Below, one piece after another: positions 9,929 through 18,597 of a stretch of DNA of 64,000 nt. The DNA is from Chromobacterium sp. IIBBL 290-4 (GTDB lineage Bacteria; Pseudomonadota; Gammaproteobacteria; Burkholderiales; Chromobacteriaceae): positions 806,001 through 870,000 of the forward strand of contig NZ_CP100128.1 in assembly GCF_024207115.1 (NCBI RefSeq). The letters are read 5' to 3'. Numbering within the stretch: the stretch's first letter is position 1; the number at the start of each line of letters is the position of its first letter. The notes beneath the pieces are model-generated. The model did no database searches, was not told the origin of the DNA, and worked only from the letters and a program-made list of their open reading frames with translations. A program made the position numbers and the translations under genes.

Positions 9929-10369
9929 ATGAAACTCCGCCAGGCCACTCACGCCGATCTCGCCGCCGTCTTCGCCATCGAACAAGCCGTGTTCGGCGAA
10001 CACGTCTACCCCGACTTCTTCTTCCGCCAGGCGCTGGACCTGTGGCCCAGCTGGTTCTGGCTGGCCGTGGACCAGGCGGACCAGCCCGCCGGCTATCTGC
10101 TGGGCGCGCCCAGCCAGGATCCGGCGCACTTATGGGTGCTGTCGCTCGCCCTGCTGCCGGCCTGCCGCGGCCAAGGCGCGGGCAAGGCCTTGCTGCAGGC
10201 GGCCATGCAGGCGATGCAGCCCCGCGCCGCCAGCATCCGGCTGACGGTGGATCCGGCCAATCCGGCCGTCGGCCTGTACCGCCGGCTCGGCTTCGCCGAA
10301 ATCGGCCGCGAGCCCCATTACTTCGGCCCCGGCGAAGCGCGCTTGCTGATGGAGTGGCAGCCGCGCTGA
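9929..10369 (+). CDS. GNAT family N-acetyltransferase
   Basis: 146 residues with the GNAT fold: MKLRQATHADLAAVFAIE at the N-terminus, the acetyl-CoA-binding motif A around residues 70-90 (LSLALLPACRGQGAGKALL), and VDPANPAVGLYRRLGFAEIGREPHYF near the C-terminus. This last part resembles RimI-like enzymes, but the substrate is unknown. Start chosen at MKLRQ because upstream in-frame residues do not fit the fold. Confidence 0.85.
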   Translation: MKLRQATHADLAAVFAIEQAVFGEHVYPDFFFRQALDLWPSWFWLAVDQADQPAGYLLGAPSQDPAHLWVLSLALLPACRGQGAGKALLQAAMQAMQPRAASIRLTVDPANPAVGLYRRLGFAEIGREPHYFGPGEARLLMEWQPR

Positions 10370-10408
10370 CATGCGCTACACTCGATCCTTTGCCCGAGTG
10401 AAGCGCGC

Positions 10409-10594
10409 ATGAAGTTGCTGCTGGTTCTCCTCGCCCTGGCTTCCAGCCTGGGCTATTACCTGATTCTGGCCCTGTGCCCGGCCTGGCTGGCCGGCCATGT
10501 CGCAGGCCTGCCTGCCGCCATTGTCCTGGCGCTGGCCGCCATGCTGGCGCTCTGCCTGATCGCTACGTTTTATGGCCGGGGAACGCAAGAATGA
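10409..10594 (+). CDS. Small membrane subunit, DUF485/YjcH-like
   Basis: 61 residues with two hydrophobic helices (about 3-21 and 33-53) and a short charged tail YGRGTQE. Its stop overlaps the start of the next gene by four bases (ATGA), implying translational coupling. In acetate permease operons a small DUF485 protein (YjcH) precedes ActP. This one resembles only the C-terminal helices of DUF485 and is shorter than usual (about 100), so the link rests mainly on position. Confidence 0.6.
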   Translation: MKLLLVLLALASSLGYYLILALCPAWLAGHVAGLPAAIVLALAAMLALCLIATFYGRGTQE

Positions 10595-12054
10595 GCCTCG
10601 CCCAAATCCTGTTCCTGGCCTTGGTGCTGCTGACGCTGGCGCTGACCGCCGCCGCCCGCAAACGCACCGCCTCCCTCAATGATTTCTATACCGCCGGCGG
10701 CCGCTTGCCCGCCTGGCAAAACGGCCTGGCGCTGGCCGGCGACTATTTGTCCGCCGCGGCCTTTCTCGGCGCGGCCGGCATGTATCTGGGCCAGGGCTAC
10801 GACTCGCTGGCCTACGCGGTGGGCACGCTGGCCGGCTGGCCGCTGCTGCTGCTGTTGCTGGCCGAGCCGCTGCGCAAGCAAGGCCGCTATACCGTGGCCG
10901 GGGTGCTGAGCCAGCGCTTCGACCACGGCGGCGTGCGGCTGGTGGGCATCGCCAGCACGCTGACGGTGACCTTGTGCTATCTGATCGTGCAATTGGTGGG
11001 CGCGGGCAAATTGATCGAGCTACTGTTCGGCCTGCCTTACCTGGCGGCGGTCGGCTTGGTAGGCGCGCTGATGATGGCCTATGTGGCGGCGGGCGGCATG
11101 TTGGCCGCCACCTGGGTGCAGATCGGCAAGGCCAGCCTGCTGTTCGTCTGCGCGCTGCTGCTGGCCATCGGCGTGCTGGGCCGTTTCGACGGCAGCCCGG
11201 CTCGCTTGTTCCAAGCGGTGGAGCAGCTGCGCGGCGGCGCGGTTTTCCTGCCCAGCAAGGGCTTGTCAGACCCCATCGAGGTGCTGTCGCTGGGCCTGGG
11301 GCTGAGCCTGGGCCTGCTGGGCCTGCCGCACGTGCTGATGCGCTTCTTCACCGTCGCCGACGCTCGCGCCGCCTGCCGTTCGGTCAAGCTGGCCACCTGG
11401 CTGGTGGGCGCGTTTTTCGCGCTGAACCTGATCATAGGCTACGGCGCGATGGCGCTGGTCGGCCCCGATCCGCGCTTTCACGGCGCGGACGGCAAGCTCT
11501 TGGGCGGCGTCAATATGGCGGCCCTGCACTTGGCCGAGCTGCTGGGCGGCGATTTCGCCCGCGCCGCCATCGCCGCCATCGCCTTCGCCACCATTCTGGC
11601 AGTGGTGGCCGGCCTGACGCTGGCCGGCGCCAGCGCCATCAGCCACGACTTGTACGCCAGTTGGCTGAAAAAAGGCCGCGCCGACGCCGCGGCCGAACTC
11701 AAAGTCTCGCGCCTGGCCACCTTGGGCCTGGGCCTGGCCGCCATGCTGCTGTCCACGGTGTTTCAGCAGCTGAATATCGCCTTGATGATGGGCCTGGCCT
11801 TCGCCATCGCCGCTTCGGCCAATTTTCCGCTGCTGCTGCTTAGCCTGCGCTGGCGCGGCCTCACCGCCCGCGGCGTGATCTGGGGCGGCGCGGCCGGCAT
11901 AGCCGCCTCGCTGGCGCTGATCGTCTGCGGCCCCTCGGTGTGGGTGGCCGCGCTGGGCCACGCCAAGCCGCTGTTTCCCTATTCCAACCCCGCGCTGTTC
12001 GCCATGCCGCTGGCCTTCGCCGCCGCCTGGCTGGGATCGCGCGGCAAGCGCTAA
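10591..12054 (+). CDS. Sodium:solute symporter, ActP-like
   Basis: 487 residues, about 13 transmembrane helices, SSS family. Diagnostic stretches: DFYTAGGRLPAWQNGLALAGDYLSAA is the TM1-2 region, GLSLGLLGLPHVLMRFFTV is the ActP/PutP family core, and GLTLAGASAISHDLY lies in the sodium-binding helix region. It most resembles monocarboxylate (acetate/pyruvate/lactate) symporters; the exact substrate is not inferable. It is coupled to the small gene before it. Confidence 0.88.
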   Translation: MSLAQILFLALVLLTLALTAAARKRTASLNDFYTAGGRLPAWQNGLALAGDYLSAAAFLGAAGMYLGQGYDSLAYAVGTLAGWPLLLLLLAEPLRKQGRYTVAGVLSQRFDHGGVRLVGIASTLTVTLCYLIVQLVGAGKLIELLFGLPYLAAVGLVGALMMAYVAAGGMLAATWVQIGKASLLFVCALLLAIGVLGRFDGSPARLFQAVEQLRGGAVFLPSKGLSDPIEVLSLGLGLSLGLLGLPHVLMRFFTVADARAACRSVKLATWLVGAFFALNLIIGYGAMALVGPDPRFHGADGKLLGGVNMAALHLAELLGGDFARAAIAAIAFATILAVVAGLTLAGASAISHDLYASWLKKGRADAAAELKVSRLATLGLGLAAMLLSTVFQQLNIALMMGLAFAIAASANFPLLLLSLRWRGLTARGVIWGGAAGIAASLALIVCGPSVWVAALGHAKPLFPYSNPALFAMPLAFAAAWLGSRGKR

Positions 12055-12088
12055 TATGAGTTGATGCGCCTTACCGAAAGCAAGCAAG

Positions 12089-12712
12089 ATGAGCAACCTG
12101 ATCCTCTACGGCAACCATCTCTCCGGCCACAGCTATAAAGTGCGCCTGGCGCTGGTACTGGCTGACATTTCGCACGATTACATCCATATCGACCTGTCCC
12201 TGCCGCGCGGCGAGCGCCCGGAAGATTTCCGCGCCGCCAGCCGCTTCGGCGAAGCGCCAGTGCTGGTGGCCGACGGCGTGCCGCTGTGCCAGTCCAACGC
12301 CATCCTGCAATGGCTGGCCGACAGCTACGGCGCCTTGGGCGGCGCTCTGGGCGAGCGCCAACGGGTGCGCGAATGGCTGAATTGGGAAACCAACCGTCTG
12401 GGCATGTCGCTACCCAATCTGCGTTTCTCCCGGCTGGCGGCCCACTACGAGCCGGCGGTGGAAGCCTGGCTGGAGGCGCGGCTGCGCGAAGACTTGGCCG
12501 TGCTGGAGCAAGAACTGGCCGAGCGCCGCTATCTGGCCGGCGATCAGGTCAGCATCGCCGATGTGTCGCTGTCAGGCTATCTATGGTGGCAGGGCGACGC
12601 CGGCCTCAACATCGCCGACTGGCCGAACATCCAGGCCTGGCTCGCCCGCATCGCCGCCCAGCCGGGCTGGCAGCATCCGGACGAGCTGATGGCGGCGGAC
12701 ATACCCGAATAA
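12089..12712 (+). CDS. Glutathione S-transferase family protein
   Basis: 207 residues. An N-terminal thioredoxin-fold domain (LILYGNHLSGHSYKVRLAL, then APVLVADGVPLCQSNAILQWL with the cis-Pro and the glutathione gamma-glutamyl-binding S) is followed by an all-helical domain (RYLAGDQVSIADVSLSGYLWW). The catalytic residue is probably the Ser/Tyr of GHSYK. It is a cytoplasmic detoxification or isomerase-type enzyme of unknown substrate. It starts a run of closely spaced genes that ends at 15615. Confidence 0.9.
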   Translation: MSNLILYGNHLSGHSYKVRLALVLADISHDYIHIDLSLPRGERPEDFRAASRFGEAPVLVADGVPLCQSNAILQWLADSYGALGGALGERQRVREWLNWETNRLGMSLPNLRFSRLAAHYEPAVEAWLEARLREDLAVLEQELAERRYLAGDQVSIADVSLSGYLWWQGDAGLNIADWPNIQAWLARIAAQPGWQHPDELMAADIPE

Positions 12713-12722
12713 TTCTTTCGTC

Positions 12723-13043
12723 ATGAATAGCCGGCAAGTGATATGGTTGCAGGCGGCCGCGCCAGCCAAACCCGCGCCCGGCCAGCCTTGCAATGGCTGC
12801 GGCGTGTGCTGCGCCGCAGCGCCCTGTCCTTTGTCGCGCCTGCTGCTGGGCCACAAGACCGGCCCCTGTCCGGCCTTGAAATGGGAAACCCCGCATTACC
12901 GCTGCGGTCTGATCATGCATCCCCGCAGCCATCTGCGGCGCCTACCCGCTTGGCTGGAACTCGGCTTCCGGCGGCTGGCGCGGCGTTATCTGGCGATAGG
13001 CGCGGGCTGCGACAGCCTGGCCACTACTGAGGAAGACACATGA
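12723..13043 (+). CDS. Cys-cluster (YkgJ/UPF0153-like) protein
   Basis: 106 residues. The core is CNGCGVCCAAAPCPLSR (residues 23-39) with CPAL and YRCGLI further on, a pattern like the CxxCxxCC zinc/iron-binding family (YkgJ). Seven or so cysteines suggest a bound metal or Fe-S cluster. The function is unknown. It lies ten bases after the GST gene and its stop overlaps the next start (ATGA). Confidence 0.7.
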   Translation: MNSRQVIWLQAAAPAKPAPGQPCNGCGVCCAAAPCPLSRLLLGHKTGPCPALKWETPHYRCGLIMHPRSHLRRLPAWLELGFRRLARRYLAIGAGCDSLATTEEDT

Positions 13044-13552
13044 GCCGTCCCGACTGCATCCAACACTGGCGCGAACTGGAGAATCCGGAAGCCGGCCGCT
13101 ACCCCGGCAGCCAAGAGGAAATGGGCTATGCCGCCCGTTTCGGCCAGCATTTCGGCTTTGCCCGGCTGGGCATCAACCATCTGCGGCTGGAGCCGGGACG
13201 CCGCAGCAGCCTGCCGCATTGCGAAAGCGCCGAGGACGAATTCATCCTGGTGCTGGAGGGCGCGCCCGACGTTTGGCTAGACGGCGAGCTGCACCGGCTG
13301 GCGGAGGGCGACTCGGTCGGTTTCAAGGCCGGCGACGGCCTGTGCCATACCTTCATCAACAATACCAAGCAGACCGTGAGATTGTTGGTCGTCGGCGACA
13401 GCCACCGAGCGGACAACCGCTACCACTATCCGCGCAACCCGGAACGCAACGCCGCCGCCGGCGCGGGACATTGGTTCGACTCTCCGGCCCGCCCGGACGG
13501 CGGCCATGACGGCCTGCCGGACAAGCTGCGCGCCAGCGACGGACCCTTTTGA
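13040..13552 (+). CDS. Cupin domain protein
   Basis: 170 residues with one double-stranded beta-helix: LRLEPGRRSSLPHCESAEDEFILVLEGAPDVWLDGE carries the first cupin motif (H, E) and GDGLCHTFINNTKQTVRLLVVG the second (H). The metal ligands needed for an active mononuclear cupin are present. Similar proteins in COG3837 lack a known reaction. Four-base overlap with the gene before it. Confidence 0.85.
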   Translation: MSRPDCIQHWRELENPEAGRYPGSQEEMGYAARFGQHFGFARLGINHLRLEPGRRSSLPHCESAEDEFILVLEGAPDVWLDGELHRLAEGDSVGFKAGDGLCHTFINNTKQTVRLLVVGDSHRADNRYHYPRNPERNAAAGAGHWFDSPARPDGGHDGLPDKLRASDGPF

Positions 13553-13567
13553 AAGCCGTTTGACACG

Positions 13568-14236
13568 ATGCTGACTTTAGCCGACCCGAGCTTGCTCGAC
13601 ATCGCCATCGCCGGCGGCGACGAGCCTTTTATCGATCTCGCCGCCTATGCCGAATGGGAAACGGACCTGAGCCGCAGCCAGATCTCCAGCCGCAGCCCGC
13701 ACTTTTTGAAAGCCCGCCGCGCAGTGGCCGAACGACTGCGTCTGGCGGCCGGCCTGCTGCCCGATGGCCTGCGCTTCTATGTCAAGGAAGCCTACCGGCC
13801 GCTGGCTCGGCAACGCCGCTCTTACGAAGAGCACCTGGCCAAGCTGCGCGCGCTGCGGCCGGAACTGGATGAAGCTCAGCTGCTGAGCGAGGTTAGCCTT
13901 TACGTCGCGCCGCCGGCGGTGGCCCCGCATCCCACCGGAGCGGCGCTGGACCTGACGCTGATCGATGCCGCCGGCCGCGAGCTGGACATGGGCTGCCCAT
14001 TCAACGCCGACAGCGAGGAATCGGGCGGCGCCTGTTATACCGACGCTCCCGGCCTGCCGGAAGCCGCCCGCGCCAACCGGGCCATGCTGATCCAGGCAAT
14101 GCGAGCCGCTGGTTTCGTCAACTATCCCTCCGAGTGGTGGCACTGGTCCTATGGCGACCGCTACTGGGCAGCCGTCACCGGCGCGCCCGAGGCCTTGTAC
14201 CCTGCCGTGGAAGAACATCTGCTGGAACCCGCATGA
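13568..14236 (+). CDS. D-alanyl-D-alanine dipeptidase, VanX/DdpX-like (M15D)
   Basis: 222 residues. The zinc site of VanX-type peptidases is complete: H121 and D128 in HPTGAALDLTL, catalytic E189 and ligand H192 in SEWWHW, and R77 in the KEAYRPL motif. No signal peptide is seen, so it would act in the cytoplasm on D-Ala-D-Ala, as E. coli DdpX does during peptidoglycan recycling or starvation. No VanHA partners are present, so it is not a glycopeptide resistance cluster. Its stop overlaps the next start (ATGA). Confidence 0.9.
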   Translation: MLTLADPSLLDIAIAGGDEPFIDLAAYAEWETDLSRSQISSRSPHFLKARRAVAERLRLAAGLLPDGLRFYVKEAYRPLARQRRSYEEHLAKLRALRPELDEAQLLSEVSLYVAPPAVAPHPTGAALDLTLIDAAGRELDMGCPFNADSEESGGACYTDAPGLPEAARANRAMLIQAMRAAGFVNYPSEWWHWSYGDRYWAAVTGAPEALYPAVEEHLLEPA

Positions 14237-15615
14237 GCGAATTTTTGCGACAGCTGGCCGCCGTCATCGGCCCCCATCATCTGCTGACCGCCGACAGCGA
14301 CACGGCGCCCTACACCTTGGACTGGCGCCGCCGCTACCAGGGCGCGCCGCTCGCCGTGGCCTTGCCCGGCGCGGTGGAAGAAGTGTCCGCCCTGGTCAAA
14401 CTGTGCCGCGCCCATCAGGTCGCCATCGTGCCGCAAGGCGGCAACACTTCCACCTGCGGCGCAGCCACGCCTGACGCCAGCCGCCGCCAGCTGATCGTGG
14501 CCATGCGCCGGCTGAAGAGCGTCCGCAGGGTGGATACCGACAACAACGCGCTGACGGTGGAAGCCGGCGTCACGCTGCTGGAGGCGCAACAGGCCGCCGA
14601 AGCGGCCGAGCGGCTGTTCCCGCTGGCGCTGGCCTCGCAAGGGACCTGCCAGATCGGCGGCAATCTCTCCACCAACGCCGGCGGCGTGGCGGTGCTGCGT
14701 TACGGCACCATGCGCGAGCTGACGCTGGGGCTGGAGGTGGTGCTGCCGGACGGACGGGTGCTGGATCAATTGCAAGGCCTGCGCAAGGACACCACCGGCC
14801 TGGATCTGAAACAGCTGTTCATCGGCGCGGAAGGCCAGCTCGGTCTGATCACCGCCGCCACGCTCAAGCTGTTTCCGCTGCCGCTCGCTCACGCCACCGC
14901 CATGGTCGGCGTAGCCGACATCGAGACAGCGATCGCTTGGCTTAACCGGCTGCGCGCCCGCTTCGGCGATCGGCTTACCGCCTTCGAGGTGATAGACGCC
15001 AACTGCCAGCAAGTGCTGCAGCGCCACCATCCCAGCCTGATGCCGTTCACCGCGCCCTGGCTGATCTTGATCGAGCTGTCCGACGGCGGCGATGCCGCCC
15101 AGTTGAACGACGCGCTGGTGGAGTGGCTGGCCACGCAGGAGATGGCGGACGGCGTGGTCGCGCAGAACGAAAGCGATAGACGCAAGCTGTGGACGCTGCG
15201 CGAGGAAATATCGGAAAGCCAGCGCAAGGACGGCCCCAGCATCAAACACGACATCGCGGTGCCCACCTCCGCTCTGCCGCAATTGGTGCGCGACTGCGCG
15301 GCCGATCTGCAGCGCGCCTTCCCCGGCGTCCGCATCGTCGCCTTCGGCCATGCCGGCGACGGCAATCTGCACTACAACGTCAGTTTCACCCGGCCCGGCA
15401 ATATCGATCTGTTTGACGACGAAGCGGCGGTCAACGCCATCGTCTACGACCATGTCTACCGGCTGGGCGGCACTCTGGCGGCCGAACACGGCGTCGGCCA
15501 ATTGAAAAAGGATTGGCTGGTCCGCTACAAAGACCCGCTGGCGCTGGAGCTGATGCGCAACATCAAGAGGACGCTGGACCCGGATGGTTTGATGAACCCT
15601 GGGAAGTGGCTGTAA
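14233..15615 (+). CDS. FAD-binding oxidoreductase, GlcD/D-2-hydroxyacid dehydrogenase family
   Basis: 460 residues. The N-terminal PCMH-type FAD-binding domain is visible in VAIVPQGGNTSTCGAATP and in SQGTCQIGGNLSTNAGGVAVLRYG (covalent-free, VAO superfamily). The C-terminal FAD-oxidase domain ends with FGHAGDGNLHYNVSFTRPG and AEHGVGQLKKDWL, which carry the conserved metal/substrate His of D-lactate and D-2-hydroxyglutarate dehydrogenases. It likely oxidises a D-2-hydroxy acid and passes electrons to an ETF or quinone. Last gene of the overlapping run. Confidence 0.9.
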   Translation: MSEFLRQLAAVIGPHHLLTADSDTAPYTLDWRRRYQGAPLAVALPGAVEEVSALVKLCRAHQVAIVPQGGNTSTCGAATPDASRRQLIVAMRRLKSVRRVDTDNNALTVEAGVTLLEAQQAAEAAERLFPLALASQGTCQIGGNLSTNAGGVAVLRYGTMRELTLGLEVVLPDGRVLDQLQGLRKDTTGLDLKQLFIGAEGQLGLITAATLKLFPLPLAHATAMVGVADIETAIAWLNRLRARFGDRLTAFEVIDANCQQVLQRHHPSLMPFTAPWLILIELSDGGDAAQLNDALVEWLATQEMADGVVAQNESDRRKLWTLREEISESQRKDGPSIKHDIAVPTSALPQLVRDCAADLQRAFPGVRIVAFGHAGDGNLHYNVSFTRPGNIDLFDDEAAVNAIVYDHVYRLGGTLAAEHGVGQLKKDWLVRYKDPLALELMRNIKRTLDPDGLMNPGKWL

Positions 15616-16211
15616 CGCCCCGTTTCTGGTACTCATCAGCCAATGCCCCCCCTCTCCCTCTCCCCCGCCCCCTCTCCCGCAAGGGGAGAGGGGAGGCACG
15701 GAGAGACTTGGCTGCAAGCCACAGAGTTCAAACATTCCCGGATAGGCAGGACCGAATCCACTCATCAAACCCTTCTCCCTCAAGGAGAGAGGATGAGGCA
15801 CGGGGAGACTTGGCTGCAAGCCGCAGAGTTCAAACATTCCCGGATAGGCAAGACCAAATCCACTCCTCAAGCCCATTCCCGCAAGGAGAGAGGGTGAGGC
15901 ACGAGGAGACTTGGCTGCAAGCCGCAGAGTTCCAACATTTCCGGATAGGCAAGACCGAATCCACCCTTCAAGCCCACCTCTCGCAAGGGGAGAGGGGAGG
16001 CACGGAGGGACTTGGCTGCAAGCCACAGAGTTCAAACATTCCTGGGTAGACAAGACCGAATCCACTCCTCAAGCTCATTCCCGACCAGGGGAAGGGAGTG
16101 GCGCGGACAAAGATGAGGCCATTCACTCCGACGATAGGGAACGGCACCGCCAAACAATCCTGACTGCCGTCTGTAGAACTCAAACCTTCCCGTCAGCCAA
16201 AACAAGATCGC
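15616..16211. repeat. Tandem array of 101-102 bp repeats with GC palindromes
   Basis: Four clear copies of a 101-102 bp unit, recognisable by GACTTGGCTGCAAGCC at 15705, 15807, 15908 and 16009, plus a decayed fifth near 16162. Each unit holds a conserved part ending in CCGGATAGGCAAGACCGAAT and a hairpin of the type CCCTCTCCCGCAAGGGGAG. No gene is credible here; open frames are by-products of the repeat. The same palindrome recurs at 16221-16246 and at 58229-58253, so the unit is built on a dispersed REP-like element. It lies between two convergent genes. Confidence 0.85.
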
Positions 16212-18098
16212 CTAGGCAAGCCCCTCTCCCCTCGCGGGAGAGAGGTTGGGGAGAGGGGGCGGCTCAAGCCATCCTCTCGCCATCGCCGCCTCCCACGCCT
16301 CGCCATGCCGCTGGCGGATCAACCGCATCGAGGGATACCACGACGTCGCCTCTCCGTCCCGTCCCCAGCGCCAATCAACATGCTCAGACGCCAACAACAG
16401 ACGACACGGCAAGCCTAAGGCCCCTGCTAAATGCGCCATCGCCGTATCCACCGTCACTATCCCGTCCAGCTCAGACAACAAGGCAGCGCTATCGGCGAAA
16501 TCGCCCAATTTGGAGCCCAGATCCAATACGCCGTGTCGCGCCAGCCATGCAATCTCCTCCGGCGTCGGCTCCGGCTGCAGAGACAGCCAAAGCGTGGACG
16601 CATCCGCTAGCAAAGGCTCCAGCAAGGCCGGGCTTGGCAGCGAGCGGCAATGATCGAAGGGATGCTCGAAACGGCCGCGCCAGACCAGGCCTATCGTCCT
16701 CCGTCCAAGTGCCAACGCCAGCCTTTCGCGCCAACCTTCGCGCAATAAAGGATCGGCCCTCAGATCAGGCGGAAAGGCCCATGGCTCGGGCGCCAGCAGC
16801 AGGGGCAGGCTCATCGAGAACACATGGCTATCGTGAGCGGGGAATGCCGCTGGATAGGCATCCCCCATAGCCTGCCACGACACTTGCGGCCATTGGCTGG
16901 AGAACAAACGCAGCAACGGTTTCCGGCACAACGCGGCTACCCTCCCCTCGGCCCTCTCCAACAGGGCGGGAAGATAGCGGCTGAACTGGATGGCGTCGCC
17001 ATAGCCTTGCTCGAATATCAGCAACAGCTGCCGCCCATTCAACGCTTCTCCCTGCCAGCGGGGCGAATCCGGTTTAGGGTAGATGGCAGCCGCCAAGCGC
17101 GCCTCATGCAAGGCCCAGCCTTCCCGCCACTGGCCGCGCGATAGCTGCAAATAGCCGAGATTCTGCCGCAGCCGCAGGTGATCCGGCGCCGCCTGCAGGC
17201 CTTGCCCCCAGGCCTGCTCCGCCTCATCGCTCCTGCCTTGCTGCTCCAAGGCCACGCCCAGCGCGCACAGCCAATCCGCATCGCCAGGCTTCGCCGCAGC
17301 GGCTTGGCGCAGCACCGCCTCCGCCTCTGGGGCCCGGCCGGTCGCGGTCAGCAAAGCCGCCAGATTGGCCGCCACCGCCGCGGGCGACTGTTGGAAAGCT
17401 TGCCGCAGCAAGCGCTCCGCCTCTTCCCAACGGCGCAGTCCGGTCAACAACAAGCCTAGATTGTTCAAAGCGGCGAGGTGGCCGGAATCGAGAGCCAGCG
17501 CCCGGCGCAAACAAAGTTCCGCCTGCTCCGCTTGTCCCAATTCCGCCGACAGCTGCCCCAATAATTGCAGGGCCTCGGCATCGTCCGGCTGCCGCGCCAA
17601 GGACTGGCGGAAGCTCTCCGCCGCTTCGTCCAAACGGCCCAGTCGCCGCTGCAGTCGGCCTAAGTTGAAATGAGGATTCGCCGCCTCAGGCTGGGCATCC
17701 ATCTGCCTGCGGTAGCAGCCCTCCGCCTCCTCCAGGCGGCCATCGTTCTGCAAAAGATTGCCCAGATTGCCCAGGCTGGCGGCATGGGACGCATCGCGCG
17801 CCAATTCCGCCCGATAGCAAGCTTCGGCCAGAGCCGGCTCGTTTTGCTCTTCCCGCAAACAGCCCAGATTGAACTGCGCGTCCGGCGTGGCCGCATCCAG
17901 CGCCAAGGCTTGACCCCAGCATTGCTCGGCCAGTCCGCTCTGCCCCAGCCTGGCGGCGCAGACGCCCAGCAGATTCCACACCGGCGCATTGTCGGGCTCC
18001 GCCAGCAACACCCGCTGCGCCCATTGCAGGGCCTCGCCGATTTTGCCTTCGCCCAGCAAACGGCCTGCCGTCAAAGCATCGGTGGATAAGGCATGCAT
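16212..18098 (-). CDS. TPR-repeat protein with glycosyltransferase-like C-terminal region
   Basis: 628 residues. Residues ~1-330 are about nine tetratricopeptide repeats (for example WNLLGVCAARLGQSGLAEQCW, LGNLGNLLQNDGRLEEAEGCY, LNNLGLLLTGLRRWEEAERLL). The C-terminal ~270 residues (RQLLLIFEQGYGDAIQFSRYLPALL, ... GIVTVDTAMAHLAGALGLPCRLLLA ... WRWGRDGEATSWYPSMRLIRQ) match the glycosyltransferase-like half of many TPR/GT41-GT9-type bacterial proteins. A role in protein or surface glycosylation is plausible but unproven. The last 12 or so residues (PNLSPARGEGLA) are translated from the dispersed GC palindrome, so the gene appears to have been extended or truncated by it. Confidence 0.8.
   Translation of the reverse strand: MHALSTDALTAGRLLGEGKIGEALQWAQRVLLAEPDNAPVWNLLGVCAARLGQSGLAEQCWGQALALDAATPDAQFNLGCLREEQNEPALAEACYRAELARDASHAASLGNLGNLLQNDGRLEEAEGCYRRQMDAQPEAANPHFNLGRLQRRLGRLDEAAESFRQSLARQPDDAEALQLLGQLSAELGQAEQAELCLRRALALDSGHLAALNNLGLLLTGLRRWEEAERLLRQAFQQSPAAVAANLAALLTATGRAPEAEAVLRQAAAAKPGDADWLCALGVALEQQGRSDEAEQAWGQGLQAAPDHLRLRQNLGYLQLSRGQWREGWALHEARLAAAIYPKPDSPRWQGEALNGRQLLLIFEQGYGDAIQFSRYLPALLERAEGRVAALCRKPLLRLFSSQWPQVSWQAMGDAYPAAFPAHDSHVFSMSLPLLLAPEPWAFPPDLRADPLLREGWRERLALALGRRTIGLVWRGRFEHPFDHCRSLPSPALLEPLLADASTLWLSLQPEPTPEEIAWLARHGVLDLGSKLGDFADSAALLSELDGIVTVDTAMAHLAGALGLPCRLLLASEHVDWRWGRDGEATSWYPSMRLIRQRHGEAWEAAMARGWLEPPPLPNLSPARGEGLA
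16221..16246. repeat. REP-like palindrome inside the 3' end of the TPR gene
   Basis: CCCCTCTCCC and GGGAGAGAGG flank a CTCGC loop, the same hairpin family as the adjacent tandem array and as 58229-58253. Read on the minus strand it encodes the final residues and precedes the stop of the TPR gene. Confidence 0.8.
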
Positions 18099-18308
18099 AG
18101 CGGCTCCGGCGGAATTCGTTGTTCAGAATCTTCCAAGCAAAACGGGCGCCTGACAAGACGCTGCCGCTATCAGGAGAAAAACGGGAGCTAGGGGAGAAGA
18201 AGCATGGACGGAAATGAGGACTTCCGGATCAGAAAGCGGCGGAGCGCTCCCGCCCGCGCGAAGCGGCCGTTCAATCACAAGCAGCGGGGAAAGCGCGCGG
18301 GCCGCCCA

Positions 18309-18506
18309 TCATCTGCCGGCGAGGTGCGCTCTTTTCATCAATTGCAAACCCACCCAGCCGACCAGCAGCGACCACAGCACAATCGCCAGGCAGAATCCTC
18401 GCGGCGACAATGTGCGCAGCGCGACGAGCAATAAGAGCGAGCCGATGGCAATAGCTAGAACTTGAAAACCGAAGTAATGTTGGTAGCGCTTTAAATAAGC
18501 AATCAT
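18309..18506 (-). CDS. Small two-helix membrane protein
   Basis: 65 residues: a basic N-terminus (MIAYLKRYQHYF), two hydrophobic helices (about 14-32 and 37-56) with SPRG between, and a basic tail. I do not recognise a family. Support for it being real is a good ribosome site (AAAGG, 7 bases before ATG), membrane-protein-like composition, and no competing frame. It lies downstream of, and in the same direction as, the chemoreceptor. Confidence 0.5.
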   Translation of the reverse strand: MIAYLKRYQHYFGFQVLAIAIGSLLLLVALRTLSPRGFCLAIVLWSLLVGWVGLQLMKRAHLAGR

Positions 18507-18528
18507 GGCGTTGCCTTTAGGTTGTCGG

Positions 18529-18550
18529 GCGGGGGACTGCCATCCCCCGC
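18529..18550. other. GC-rich stem-loop between chemoreceptor and small membrane gene
   Basis: GCGGGGGA and TCCCCCGC form a perfect 8-bp stem with a six-base loop. It lies 48 bp beyond the chemoreceptor stop. There is no T tract, so it is only a possible mRNA 3' end or processing signal. Confidence 0.4.
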
Positions 18551-18597
18551 TATTGCCAACATAACCTCAAGACATCGTCATTGCAAGAGAATGACCG

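Noticed and set aside
13568..14236. Vancomycin-resistance VanX
   Set aside because: The active site matches VanX, but there is no VanH/VanA or VanRS, and the context is a Gram-negative metabolic cluster, as with DdpX.
15616..16211. CRISPR array
   Set aside because: The units are contiguous 101-102 bp repeats without unique spacers, and no cas gene is nearby.
15513..16870. Plus-strand frames of 178 and 319 codons across the tandem repeats
   Set aside because: They translate the repeat unit over and over (SNIPG-like peptides) and run antisense into the TPR gene.
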